This document shows positions 53,466 through 61,542 of a DNA stretch of 64,000 nt, piece by piece; the stretch's first letter is position 1; each line of letters begins with the position of its first letter. The notes under the pieces are model-generated. The model was not told the origin of the DNA. It ran no database searches and worked only from the letters and a program-made list of their open reading frames with translations. The translations under genes were made by a program, and so were the position numbers. This DNA is from Nocardioides iriomotensis (GTDB lineage: Bacteria > Actinomycetota > Actinomycetes > Propionibacteriales > Nocardioidaceae), in NCBI RefSeq assembly GCF_004168035.1, contig NZ_SDPU01000010.1, positions 62,001 to 126,000 of the forward strand, read 5' to 3'.

Positions 53466-54728
53466 ATGAAGCGCGAGGCCGCCGTTCCCGGTGATGCACC
53501 GAGCACGGACGCCGTGCTCCCGGGCGACGGTGCCGTGAGCCATCCCGGGTTGGGCAGCCTGCTGGACAAGGTGCGAGCGACGCTGCACGCCAACACCGCC
53601 ACCCTGCTCGTGCTGGACAGCACCCGGACGCTGCTCGAGCCACTCGCCACCGTCGGTCTCGACCGCACGCTGCGACGGGCTCGCCGAGTGCCCATCGGTC
53701 GCGGTTTCGCCGGCCGCATCGCGCAGACTCGCCAGCCCGTGTTCCTGACCAAGGTCGACGACTCGACGGTCGTGAACCCGGTTCTCGTCGACCATCACGT
53801 GCGGGCGCTGCTCGGGGTCCCGGTACTGCACGGGAGCGAGCTCGTGGGCGTGCTTCACGTCGGGTTCCTGCAGGAGCACTCCGCGAGCGAGGAGGCCACG
53901 CGGCTGCTCTCCGAGTTCGCGGCCGAGCTCGGATCCCTCCTCCACGATCAGTTCGCCGTCGAGGAGCACACCGCCGCGCTGACGCTTCAACGGAGCCTGC
54001 TGCCCACCGCGGTGGTTGCGCCACCCGGAATCTCGATCGCGGCGCGCTACGTCCCCGCGGACGGTGACCTCGGCGGTGACTGGTACGACGTCTTCGAGCT
54101 GCCGGGGAAGCGCCTCGGCATCGTGATGGGAGACGTCGTCGGCCACGGTCTGGATGCGGCGATCGTCATGGGCCGCCTGCGCAGCGCACTGCGCGCCTAC
54201 GCGCTCGATCACGACGACCCGGCCGAGGTCCTCTCGCACCTGGACCGAAAGCTCTGCCACTTCGAACCGGGCGCCTTCGCCACGGTCATCTTCGGCGTCT
54301 CGAGCGCCCCGTTCACCGAGTGGCAGTTCAGCTCCGCGGGGCACTATCCGCCCCTGGTCGCCACGGCTGGGAAGCCGGCGGCAGCCGCCAGCGTCCGCAG
54401 CGACCGACTCCTGGGAGTGTCGCCCGATGCACGCAGGCGAACCACGCTCGTACCCGTGCCTGTGGGGGGATTCCTCTGCCTCTACACCGACGGCCTTGTC
54501 GAGCGGCGTCCGCAGGCCGATGGATCCCACCGGCTGGCCGTGCCGAACAACACCGCACTGCTGGCCAGGGCCCTGAGCGAGGGTGGGGACCCGGAGATGT
54601 GCTGCATCCGGGCGCTCGCCGAGGTGGTCGGCGACCACGTTGCCGACGACGACATCGCGGTCCTCGTGGCGCACGTCGAACCGGCAGGCGGAAACGACGA
54701 ACCCCCGGCCGAGGAGGACGTCCCCTGA
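53466..54728 (+). CDS. GAF-domain SpoIIE/RsbU-type PP2C phosphatase
   Basis: A 420-residue serine phosphatase. The GAF sensor (~30-180) reads LLVLDSTRTLLEPLATVGLD and LLGVPVLHGSELVGVLHVGF. The phosphatase (~195-410) has the metal-binding Asp residues in GGDWYDVFELPGKRLGIVMGDVVGHGLDAA, LCLYTDGLVERR and DDDIAVLV. Such proteins dephosphorylate anti-anti-sigma factors in partner-switching stress pathways. Its stop codon lies inside the tRNA-derived repeat at 54725. No anti-anti-sigma (STAS) gene is nearby. Confidence 0.92.
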   Translation: MKREAAVPGDAPSTDAVLPGDGAVSHPGLGSLLDKVRATLHANTATLLVLDSTRTLLEPLATVGLDRTLRRARRVPIGRGFAGRIAQTRQPVFLTKVDDSTVVNPVLVDHHVRALLGVPVLHGSELVGVLHVGFLQEHSASEEATRLLSEFAAELGSLLHDQFAVEEHTAALTLQRSLLPTAVVAPPGISIAARYVPADGDLGGDWYDVFELPGKRLGIVMGDVVGHGLDAAIVMGRLRSALRAYALDHDDPAEVLSHLDRKLCHFEPGAFATVIFGVSSAPFTEWQFSSAGHYPPLVATAGKPAAAASVRSDRLLGVSPDARRRTTLVPVPVGGFLCLYTDGLVERRPQADGSHRLAVPNNTALLARALSEGGDPEMCCIRALAEVVGDHVADDDIAVLVAHVEPAGGNDEPPAEEDVP

Positions 54729-54788
54729 TCTGGGGTCTCACTCGGAGCGCGCCTGTCGGAATCGAACCGACGACCTGTCCATGACGAG
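54725..54788 (-). pseudogene. tRNA-Thr 3'-half remnant (putative attachment-site copy)
   Basis: On the minus strand this matches the 3' half of the tRNA-Thr(CGT) gene at 57380-57452 and part of its terminator: anticodon loop CTCGT, variable region, the T-arm around GGTTCGATTCC, acceptor strand and flank. About 59 of 64 positions agree with 57359-57421, with one inserted base. Differences fall in the anticodon stem and acceptor, so it cannot encode a working tRNA. It is in the same orientation as the intact gene, a direct repeat. Confidence 0.85.
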
Positions 54789-54998
54789 CGGTCCGGGTGC
54801 GGCGAGGCGTCTGCCTGGCCGTGGCCGGCCGTCCACTCGTGGGTACGCCCGGAACACGACCGGCCCTGCCCGTAGCTGCACCCTCTGACGCACATCCAGG
54901 CGGCGTACAGTGAGGTTGCCGCTGGTTCCTCGCGCACGGATGTCGTCTGTGCCGTCTCCGGTTCTCACTAGCAGATCTCCGGATCCGGATCGAGTGCA

Positions 54999-55748
54999 GT
55001 GGACCAGGCACCCCGCGACCAGTCGGTTGCCCTCGACTCTCTCCATGCGTTGCTCCTGACCGCGCCCGCGGTGGAGACGTTCCTCCAAGAGGTCGCCGAG
55101 CTCGCCTCCGTCCTGGTGGAGCCGGCCGCGTCGGTCGGCATCACCGTCCACTTTCGGAGGGAACCGGTGACCGTGGCGTCGAGCGACGAGCGTGCATCGT
55201 TGGTCGACGCGGAGCAGTACACCGTGGGCGAAGGCCCCTGCCTCGAGGCGATGCGGACCGGGCTGGTGGTCGAGGTCGAGGACCAGCGCGTCGATCCCCG
55301 TTGGAACGGCTACGGACCTCGAGCGCTCGAACAGGGCGTGAGGTCGTCCCTGAGCCTGCCGCTGTTCGTCGACGGCCGGTCGGTCGGAGCCGTGAACCTG
55401 TACAGCCATGACCGGGTGGGCGCATTCGGGGGTGACGTCCTGCAGCTTGCCCGGAGATTCGCCGACCGCGCTTCAGTGGCCCTGGCGCTCACCATTCGTT
55501 ACAACGAGCAGGTGAGCACGTCCCACCAGCTGGAGGAGGCTCTGGCCTCACGAACCCTCATCGACCAGGCCATCGGGATCCTCATGGCAGAACAGCGCTG
55601 CAACGCCCATGAGGCCTTCGACCTGCTGCGCAGGCACTCCCAGCGCCAGAACCGCAGGCTTCGCCGTGTGGCCGAGGACCTGATCACACGGGTCAGCGGG
55701 GCCCCTCCGGCCCCATCCCAGCCGTTCGAGCACGGCTCATCCGACTGA
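54999..55748 (+). CDS. GAF-ANTAR transcription antitermination regulator
   Basis: A 249-residue protein with a GAF domain (~20-165; YTVGEGPCLEAMRTGLVVEVEDQRVDPRW, SSLSLPLFVDGRSVGAVNLYS) and an ANTAR RNA-binding domain (~185-235; SRTLIDQAIGILMAEQRCNAHEAFDLLRRHSQ). ANTAR proteins bind paired hexaloop stem-loops in leaders to block termination. GTG start at 54999. It lies inside the tRNA-bounded segment. Confidence 0.92.
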   Translation: MDQAPRDQSVALDSLHALLLTAPAVETFLQEVAELASVLVEPAASVGITVHFRREPVTVASSDERASLVDAEQYTVGEGPCLEAMRTGLVVEVEDQRVDPRWNGYGPRALEQGVRSSLSLPLFVDGRSVGAVNLYSHDRVGAFGGDVLQLARRFADRASVALALTIRYNEQVSTSHQLEEALASRTLIDQAIGILMAEQRCNAHEAFDLLRRHSQRQNRRLRRVAEDLITRVSGAPPAPSQPFEHGSSD

Positions 55749-55783
55749 CACCCCCAGATCCCCTCGGGTCCGGCACGAAGTCC

Positions 55784-55812
55784 TTGTGACCGGCGGGCTG
55801 CGCTCCTAGGGT
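55784..55812 (+). promoter_or_regulatory. Predicted promoter of the RsbW-like gene
   Basis: TTGTGA (55784-55789) and TAGGGT (55807-55812) are separated by 17 bp, a good sigma-A-type pair. The transcript would have a leader of about 140 nt before ATG 55962. Confidence 0.5.
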
Positions 55813-55961
55813 GAGAGACGTAGCGGTTGGGAGAGCAGCCGCGCGGCCCATCGTCTCCAGGGCCGCGATCCACTCCCTGTAGCCCCGGAGGGCGGCAGTG
55901 CTCTCATCCTGTTGGCCGTCCGGCCAAGCCCAGCGCCCCACGCGCATGGATCGCGTCCGAC

Positions 55962-56393
55962 ATGTGTGACCTGACCGCAGACCAGTTCGCCACGTTCCCG
56001 GACTCCAAGTTCAGTCCCATGCACGCGCGCGCCTTCGTGCGCGAACACGGCTGCCCCGAGCACGCGAGCGCCGCCCTGGGTGCACTGCTGCTGGTCACGA
56101 CCGAGCTGGTCACCAACGCGGTCCTGCACGGAGTTCCTCCGATCAGCGTGCGGCTGCGTTGCCTCGGCACCGAGGTCCACGTCGTCGTCGGCGACACGGG
56201 CGAGGGACTCCAGGTCCTGCGAGCGGCGCCCGGGTCCCCGGGCCTCGGGCTGCGCATCGTCGCGGACGTCGCCGACGCCTGGGGGACCACCCCGCTCCCG
56301 TCCGGCACCGAGCTCTGGTGCCGGATCCCGACGGGTGTCTTGCCGAAACGGTTCGGTCGGCGTTCCTCCGAGTCCCGCTTCGGATGGTCGTGA
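55962..56393 (+). CDS. RsbW-like HATPase (anti-sigma/serine kinase family)
   Basis: A 143-residue GHKL ATPase. The N box is TTELVTNAVLHG, the G1 box VVGDTGEGL and the G2 region GLGLRIVADVADAWG, followed by SGTELWCRIPTG. This is the stand-alone actinobacterial RsbW/SpoIIAB-like type that pairs with RsbU phosphatases. Several such ATPases bind targets without acting on sigma factors. A partner sigma gene is not in this window's neighbourhood. Confidence 0.9.
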   Translation: MCDLTADQFATFPDSKFSPMHARAFVREHGCPEHASAALGALLLVTTELVTNAVLHGVPPISVRLRCLGTEVHVVVGDTGEGLQVLRAAPGSPGLGLRIVADVADAWGTTPLPSGTELWCRIPTGVLPKRFGRRSSESRFGWS

Positions 56394-56456
56394 CCGCCCA
56401 CGTCGAAGCTCTTGTCGCGAACGGCCTCACCCGCAGTTGGAGCCGAAGGTCGAGGC

Positions 56457-56747
56457 ATGCCTGACCTACGTATCACGACGACCTCGAAGAGGACGTTGCT
56501 GTGGGCTGCGCAGCTCGTCGACGCACAGCTGCTGCGGACAGCGCTGGACGACGCTGGGGTCCGGTGGGAGCCGGTGCGCCGCGCGACCGTGGCCGACGAA
56601 GCGGTCGTCGGCGTGGAGATCGGAATGGCGTCTGCCGACGCTTTGTTTGCGGCAGCTGCCGTCGGTTTCGCTTTCCGTTGGCACGAGCAGCAAGACCCGC
56701 GCAGCCGGGTCGGTGAGCTGTACGGGTTTCGTGTCGACCGGGTCTGA
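56457..56747 (+). CDS. Hypothetical protein (96 aa)
   Basis: A small alpha/beta protein with no recognised family (ITTTSKRTLLWAAQLVDAQLLRTALDDAG, then ADEAVVGVEIGMASADALFAAAAVGFAFRW). ATG 56457 has AAGG at 7 nt. The stop lies in a 10-bp triple repeat. Located between the RsbW-like gene and DUF6221 in the tRNA-bounded segment. Confidence 0.55.
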   Translation: MPDLRITTTSKRTLLWAAQLVDAQLLRTALDDAGVRWEPVRRATVADEAVVGVEIGMASADALFAAAAVGFAFRWHEQQDPRSRVGELYGFRVDRV

Positions 56748-56766
56748 CCGGGTCTGACCGGGTCTG
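56737..56766. repeat. Three tandem 10-bp repeats (ACCGGGTCTG)
   Basis: ACCGGGTCTG occurs three times in a row, running from the last codons of the 96-aa gene across its TGA. It would add or remove frames by slippage past the stop only, so coding is not affected. Confidence 0.85.
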
Positions 56767-56833
56767 GCGACGCCCATGCCGCACCCACTGTTCGTCATGG
56801 CGCGGACGCGCGGCATGAGTGAACCCCGTGCAA

Positions 56834-57145
56834 CTAGTCGACTTTCCAGTCCTGTTTGTAGTCCGGGTGGTCGGCGTAAGGCATCGCCAACAGCTGCAGC
56901 GTCGCCGTCGCTGCGTCTTGGAGGGTCTCGACCGTCATCGGCACCGGACCCGCCGGGTCGGCGGCATCTGGGGCAAGGAGCGAGATGATCCGTCGGTGCA
57001 CCTGGTACTCCAGCATCTGGCGCTCGTAGGCCGCCTGAGCATCCAGGTCAGACGATTCCGCGTGGACCAAGAGCTCGGCGATGACCCGCTCCAGGATCGC
57101 TTCGCCCTCGGCGGTTCGCGCGATCAGGAAGTCGACGATCCTCAC
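56834..57145 (-). CDS. DUF6221 family protein
   Basis: A 103-residue helical protein whose C-terminus, QLLAMPYADHPDYKQDWKVD, matches the DUF6221 hallmark (LA-PYADHPDY--EW) found in actinobacterial genomes and mobile elements. The N-terminus VRIVDFLIARTAEGEAILER also fits. GTG 57145 follows AAAGGGG. Function unknown. It sits next to the tRNA end of the putative island, a common place for element-borne genes. Confidence 0.8.
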   Translation of the reverse strand: MRIVDFLIARTAEGEAILERVIAELLVHAESSDLDAQAAYERQMLEYQVHRRIISLLAPDAADPAGPVPMTVETLQDAATATLQLLAMPYADHPDYKQDWKVD

Positions 57146-57330
57146 GAGTCCCCTTTCGTCAGCGTTACCCAGATTATTCCGGAACGCTGTCCGGGACGCG
57201 AGAGCCGAATTACGGCCACGAGCCGCAGCCGGACTGATCAGGCTTCGGCCCAGGTGCCGATTCGCCTTGACCGCGGATCGCGGCTGCGATGCACAGTGGG
57301 ATGCACAGTCGCGCGAGACGGAGGGAAACA

Positions 57331-57370
57331 AAGAACCCCAGGTCGAGGGCGATGGCCTCTGACCTGGGGT
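57331..57370 (-). terminator. Terminator of tRNA-Thr
   Basis: ACCCCAGGTC and GACCTGGGGT form a perfect 10-bp stem around a 16-nt loop, followed on the minus strand by TTCTTTGTTT. It begins 10 nt past the tRNA 3' end. Its tRNA-proximal arm is part of the duplicated block. Confidence 0.9.
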
Positions 57371-57421
57371 CTCACTCGGAGCCGCCTGTCGGAATCGAAC
57401 CGACGACCTATTCATTACGAG
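57359..57421 (-). repeat. Direct repeat copy overlapping tRNA-Thr (putative attachment site)
   Basis: The intact-tRNA copy of the 63-64 bp block also found at 54725-54788. It covers the terminator arm, the 3' flank and the tRNA from acceptor to anticodon loop, the usual crossover region for tRNA-targeting integrases. Confidence 0.75.
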
Positions 57422-57452
57422 TGAATCGCTCTACCGACTGAGCTAAGGCGGC
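57380..57452 (-). tRNA. tRNA-Thr (CGT)
   Basis: A 73-nt cloverleaf on the minus strand. Acceptor GCCGCCT pairs with AGGCGGC; the D-arm is AGCTCAGTCGGTAGAGC; the anticodon stem ATTCA/TGAAT encloses loop CTCGTAA with anticodon CGT (reads ACG); the T-arm is GTCGG-TTCGATT-CCGAC. Discriminator T; CCA is not encoded. Confidence 0.95.
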
Positions 57453-57502
57453 GCGCTGCCCGGAGTTCCGGCAACGTGGTCCGGGTCCGGGCAACGTCCG
57501 CG

Positions 57503-57508
57503 AGTATA
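57503..57508 (-). promoter_or_regulatory. -10 box TATACT for tRNA-Thr
   Basis: TATACT on the minus strand, 50 nt before the tRNA 5' end, is the only strong -10 in the 120-bp gap between the tRNA and the zinc-ribbon gene. A weak -35 may lie in the TTTCGCGTGACG stretch. Confidence 0.5.
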
Positions 57509-57536
57509 CGGTTCCGCGCCCCGTCACGCGAAACCG

Positions 57537-57564
57537 GAGCCGGGCCTCCCTGAAGGCCCGGCTC
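57537..57564 (-). terminator. Hairpin after the zinc-ribbon gene
   Basis: GAGCCGGGCCT and its complement make an 11-bp stem with a 6-nt loop, 8 nt past the stop at 57573. On the minus strand CCGGTTTCG follows. Confidence 0.75.
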
Positions 57565-57572
57565 GGCCGGCC

Positions 57573-57755
57573 TCAGGCCGCCAGCGTGGGGGTGACGCGC
57601 TCGGCGACGGCCTTGCCGGTGAGCCAGGTCTGGCTCGCGCCGCACCAGCAGGTGTGGGTGACGACGATGCCGGCGTCGGTGTTGACCAGGGACGTCACCT
57701 GGCTGGGGAAGACGAGCTGGCGCTTGCGGCACTCGGTGCAGACGTGGTCGAACAT
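57573..57755 (-). CDS. Small zinc-ribbon protein (60 aa)
   Basis: A 60-residue protein with CTECRK near the start and THTCWCG in the middle: two Cys pairs spaced as in a zinc ribbon. ATG 57755 has GGGAGGTCACCCC just upstream. No specific family is recognised. It is divergent from the LysR gene and shares its regulatory gap, so it may be a target. Confidence 0.65.
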   Translation of the reverse strand: MFDHVCTECRKRQLVFPSQVTSLVNTDAGIVVTHTCWCGASQTWLTGKAVAERVTPTLAA

Positions 57756-57782
57756 GGGGTGACCTCCCTCGAGCTGTCGGAT

Positions 57783-57846
57783 GGGTACCCCTCCATGGTG
57801 GGCGATCGGGAGCCATAGGGGTAGCCTGGCTTTCCTTCGACTACCC
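57783..57846. promoter_or_regulatory. GGGTA-type symmetric sites in the LysR divergent gap
   Basis: GGGTACCC (57783-57790) is a perfect palindrome. GGGTAG (57819-57824) and CTACCC (57841-57846) form a spaced inverted repeat. They sit between the zinc-ribbon and LysR starts and are candidate LysR-type binding sites. Confidence 0.5.
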
Positions 57847-57858
57847 AAGGTCAGACCT

Positions 57859-58785
57859 ATGCTTTCCCTGCACCAGCTCCGCTGCTTCCTCGCCACCTAC
57901 GAGACCGGCTCGCTGACGGCCGCGGCCGAGCAGCTCGGGTACGCCCAGCCGTCGGTGTCCGAGCAGATCCGCGCGCTCGAGAAGACGCTCAAGACCACGC
58001 TGTTCCGCCGGGTCGGGCGTGGCGTCGTGCCGACGACCGTCGCCGACTCGCTGCGCCCGCACGCCGAGGCGACGCTGGCCGCGGCCGAGGAGGCCCGGCG
58101 CGCGGTCGCGAGCGTGACGGCGCTGGAGACCGGGACGATCCGGTTCGGGATGTTCGGCACCGCCCGCCTGTACGCCGGCGCGGGGCTGGTCGCCGACGTG
58201 CTCGCCCGCCACCCCGGTGTGCGCGTCGAGCTGATCGGCCAGAACTCCACCGACGTCCAGGACGACCTGCGCCGTGGCCGGATCGAGGCCGCGATGATCG
58301 CCGTCACCGCCGCCGAGAGCGAGGGCATGGAGGTGATCCCGGTCGCCCGCGACGAGCTGGTCTACATCAGCGCCGACCCCCAGGCGATCCAGTCACCGGT
58401 GACGGCGCAGAGACTGGCCAACGCTTCGCTGGTGATGCCGGAGACGACCTGGCGCGCGACCGACTCGACCCGGATCGTGCTGCGCCAGATGCTGCACGAG
58501 GCCGGCCGCAACCCGCAGACCCGCATCGAGGTCGAGGACGTCGAGACCGCCGTCGAGCTCGTCGGCCTCGGCCTCGCCGACTCGGTCATCCCGCGCGGGG
58601 CGGCCGAGCAGCTGCTGCCGCGGCTGGCGCCGCACGCCGGCTTCGTGTCGCTGCGGCCCCGCCAGTTCGACACGTTCGCGATCGTGCACCGGGCCGGCGC
58701 GACCCTCTCCCCCGCGGCGCGGCTGATGATCGAGATCGCGACGAAGCGGATCCAGGAGATCGCGGACCCCGTGCACCCCCGCTAG
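57859..58785 (+). CDS. LysR-family transcriptional regulator
   Basis: A 308-residue regulator. HTH (~1-60): LHQLRCFLATYETGSLTAAAEQLGYAQPSVSEQIRALEKTL. The effector domain follows (~90-300; GTIRFGMFGTARLYAGAGLVADVL). LysR proteins usually control a divergent gene, here the zinc-ribbon gene. Ligand unknown. Confidence 0.92.
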   Translation: MLSLHQLRCFLATYETGSLTAAAEQLGYAQPSVSEQIRALEKTLKTTLFRRVGRGVVPTTVADSLRPHAEATLAAAEEARRAVASVTALETGTIRFGMFGTARLYAGAGLVADVLARHPGVRVELIGQNSTDVQDDLRRGRIEAAMIAVTAAESEGMEVIPVARDELVYISADPQAIQSPVTAQRLANASLVMPETTWRATDSTRIVLRQMLHEAGRNPQTRIEVEDVETAVELVGLGLADSVIPRGAAEQLLPRLAPHAGFVSLRPRQFDTFAIVHRAGATLSPAARLMIEIATKRIQEIADPVHPR

Positions 58786-58794
58786 GGACCTCGC

Positions 58795-60345
58795 TCAGCA
58801 GTCGACGGTGCCCTGCGGCACCTTCCCGGACACGAGGTACGACTCGACCGCCGAGTCGACGCACTCGTTGCCGGCCAGGTATCCGGTGTGCCCGTCGCCG
58901 TCGCGGCGCACCAGCACACCCGAGTCGAGCTGGTCGGCGAGCGACTCGGCCCACTCCAGCGGGGTGGCGGGGTCGCGGGTGGTGCCGATGACCAGGATCG
59001 GCGGGGCACCCGCGGCCCGGATCGGCTCCGGCACGCGCCCCGTGTGGATCGGCCACTCGGCGCAGCTGGACAGGCTGTAGGCGAAGATCCGGCCGAAGGT
59101 CGGCGAGACCTCCTCGAAGCGGCGGACGTGCTGCTGCACGTCGGCGCTCGGGATCGCGTCGTCGTGGTCGAGGCAGTTGACGGCGTACAGCGCCTCGAGC
59201 GAGTTGTTGGCGTAGCCGTTGGCTCCGCGGGAGACGTAGGAGTCCGAGAGCGAGAGCAGGATGCTGCCGTCTCCGCCGAACGCCGAGCGCAGCGCGACGT
59301 CGAGGGTGGGCCAGAAGTTCTCGTTGTAGAGCGGCGCCCAGATACCGAGCACGGCGTTGCCCTCGTGGAGCGTCCGGTCGCCGGCGTCGAGTGGCTTCCG
59401 CTCGATCTGGTCGAGCAGTGCCCGGATGCGCCGGGTGCCGGCGTCCACCGAGCCGCCGAGGAAGCAGTCGCCCCGGTCGACGCAGGCGCCGACGTACGCC
59501 CGGAGCGCGGTCTCGAAGCCCTTGGCCTGCACGAGGTTCAGCCGCAGCGACGACACGGACGGGTCGAGCGCCCCGTCGAGCACCATGCGGCCGACCCGCT
59601 CGGGGAAGAGGTCGGCGTACGTCGCACCGAGGAAGGTGCCGTACGACGCCCCGAAGTAGCTGAGCTTGCCGTCGCCGAGCGCGGCGCGCAGCACGTCGAT
59701 GTCGCGGGCGGCCTCGACGGTCGACATGTGCTCGGCGAGCTCGCCGCTCTTCGCCACGCAGCCCTCGCCGAAGCGCGCGAGCAGCCGGTCGGAGCGCTTG
59801 CGCTCGGCGGCGGTGTCGGGGTCGGGGTCGGCGGCGACGAAGGTGTCGAGCTGGGCGTCGGTCAGGCAGTCGATCGGCGTGGACCGGCCGACCCCGCGCG
59901 GGTCGAAGCCGACGATGTCGAAGGCCTGCTGCAGCTCGCTGCCGAAGTAGTTGTCGGCGTTGCTGGCGTAGTCGACGCCGGACCCCCCGGGGCCGCCGGG
60001 GTTCACGACGAGCGAGCCCACGCGCTGCTCGTCGCTGCGCGCCGGGACGCGCAGGACCGAGAGCTCGACCGTCTCGCCGTCGGGGTCGGCGTAGTCGAGC
60101 GGCACCTCCAGCCGGGCGCACTCGTCGTCGCCGCAGTCCTTCCAGTCGAGCTCCTGCTCGTAGAAGCGCGTCAGGTCCGGCTCGGCGGCCTCCTCCGACG
60201 GCTCGGCCGACTCGACCGGGCTGGGCGACAGCGACGGCTCCGGCAGCGCCGGCTCGTCGTCGTCGGAGAACAGCCCGCAGCCGGCGAGCGTCGTCGCGAG
60301 CACGACGGCGAGGACGGCGGAGCGGAGGCGGGCGGGGTGGCGCAC
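58795..60345 (-). CDS. Secreted TAP-type alpha/beta hydrolase (SlpD/E-like peptidase)
   Basis: A 516-residue lipoprotein with lipobox LAGC (~residue 23) and an acidic Ser/Pro/Glu linker (~30-60). The hydrolase has the oxyanion region VNPGGPGGSGVDYA, the nucleophile SYFGASYGTFLG (GxSxG-type GASYG) and a C-terminal TAP-like domain with the catalytic His in DGDGHTGYL. These enzymes remove short peptides from protein N-termini outside the cell. The stop is 9 bp from the convergent LysR stop. Confidence 0.9.
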   Translation of the reverse strand: MRHPARLRSAVLAVVLATTLAGCGLFSDDDEPALPEPSLSPSPVESAEPSEEAAEPDLTRFYEQELDWKDCGDDECARLEVPLDYADPDGETVELSVLRVPARSDEQRVGSLVVNPGGPGGSGVDYASNADNYFGSELQQAFDIVGFDPRGVGRSTPIDCLTDAQLDTFVAADPDPDTAAERKRSDRLLARFGEGCVAKSGELAEHMSTVEAARDIDVLRAALGDGKLSYFGASYGTFLGATYADLFPERVGRMVLDGALDPSVSSLRLNLVQAKGFETALRAYVGACVDRGDCFLGGSVDAGTRRIRALLDQIERKPLDAGDRTLHEGNAVLGIWAPLYNENFWPTLDVALRSAFGGDGSILLSLSDSYVSRGANGYANNSLEALYAVNCLDHDDAIPSADVQQHVRRFEEVSPTFGRIFAYSLSSCAEWPIHTGRVPEPIRAAGAPPILVIGTTRDPATPLEWAESLADQLDSGVLVRRDGDGHTGYLAGNECVDSAVESYLVSGKVPQGTVDC

Positions 60346-60384
60346 AGGAGCACTGTACGGGTGGGCCGGTGGCGCTCCGCCGGC

Positions 60385-61542
60385 CTACACGCGCAGGGCG
60401 ATCATCATCGCCTCCAGCGTGAGCAGCGGCGTCGCGTTGAACTCGCTCATCTGGTTGCGGGCGAAGAAGATCGCGTCGATGCGCCGCAGGTTGGACTCCG
60501 GGGAGGTGCGCCGGGCGAGGTCGGCGACGTCGGTGCGGGACTCCTCGTTGACCAGCGCGCCGGGTGCGCCGGCCTGGACCGCGATCACGTCGCGGTAGAC
60601 GGACGTGAGGTCCATCAGGCTGCGGTCGATGACGTCCATCTCCCGGCGTTTCTGCCGCTGCTTCTGGCTGTGCGTGAGCTCGCGCAGCGCGGCCCGGTAG
60701 GTGCGCGACGCCTTGGCCTTGCGGTCGTCGCCGTAGGTCGCGTCGAGCTCGGCCAGCTCGCGGGCGTTGGCCGCGTCGGTGATCGCCTCGGTCTCGTCCT
60801 TGGCGATGTCGATCAGGTTGGCGGCGGCGTTCATGCAGGCGCCGAGCGAGGTGAGCCGCCCCGGCAGCGCGACGACCTCGCGCCGGCGGTTGCGGGTGGC
60901 CTCGTCGCGGGCGAGGGCGCGGGCCCGGCCGATGTGGCCCTGGCTGGCGCGGGCGGCGAACGCCGCCAGCGGCGGGGCGGTGCCGTCCTTCTCGACCAGG
61001 AAGGCCGCGACCTGCTCGGCCGTGGGCGTCGAGAGCGCGACGTGGCGGCAGCGGGAGCGGATCGTCTGCGGGACGTCCTCGAGCGTCGGGGCGCACAGCA
61101 GCCAGACCGTCTTGGGGGTCGGCTCCTCGATGGACTTCAGCAGCGTGTTGGCGGTGCGGCCGCCGGCGTCGCCGAGCCGGTCGGCGTCCTCGATGAGCAT
61201 GACCTGCCAGCGCTTCTCCACCGGGACGAGGGCCGAGCGCACGACCAGCTCGCGCATGTCCTTGATGTAGAGCATCGAGGTCTCGGACCGGGTGACGCTG
61301 ACGTCGGGGTGGGTGCCCGCCAGGGCGGTGTGGCACGCGTGGCACTCGCCGCAGCCGCCCTGCGGGCACTGCAGCGCGGCCGCGAACGCGAGCGCGGCGT
61401 TGGAGCGTCCCGACCCGGGCGGCCCGGTGAACAGCCAGGCGTGGGTCATCCCCTGCCCGGCCGCGGCCCGGGCGAGCGTGTCGGCGACGTGGTGCTGGCC
61501 GACCAGGGTCCGCCAGACCGCACCAGGGGCGACGGTGGTCAT
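60385..61542 (-). CDS. holB: DNA polymerase III subunit delta'
   Basis: A 385-residue clamp-loader subunit. The zinc module is CPQGGCGECHACHTALAGTHPDV. The P-loop region GPPGSGRSNAAL has Arg in place of the usual Lys, consistent with delta' not hydrolysing ATP. RTANTLLKSIEEPTPKTVWLLCA and the sensor-1-like IRSRCRHVAL are typical. The start overlaps the tmk stop by 4 bp. The order topA-tmk-holB is conserved in actinobacteria. Confidence 0.94.
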   Translation of the reverse strand: MTTVAPGAVWRTLVGQHHVADTLARAAAGQGMTHAWLFTGPPGSGRSNAALAFAAALQCPQGGCGECHACHTALAGTHPDVSVTRSETSMLYIKDMRELVVRSALVPVEKRWQVMLIEDADRLGDAGGRTANTLLKSIEEPTPKTVWLLCAPTLEDVPQTIRSRCRHVALSTPTAEQVAAFLVEKDGTAPPLAAFAARASQGHIGRARALARDEATRNRRREVVALPGRLTSLGACMNAAANLIDIAKDETEAITDAANARELAELDATYGDDRKAKASRTYRAALRELTHSQKQRQKRREMDVIDRSLMDLTSVYRDVIAVQAGAPGALVNEESRTDVADLARRTSPESNLRRIDAIFFARNQMSEFNATPLLTLEAMMIALRV

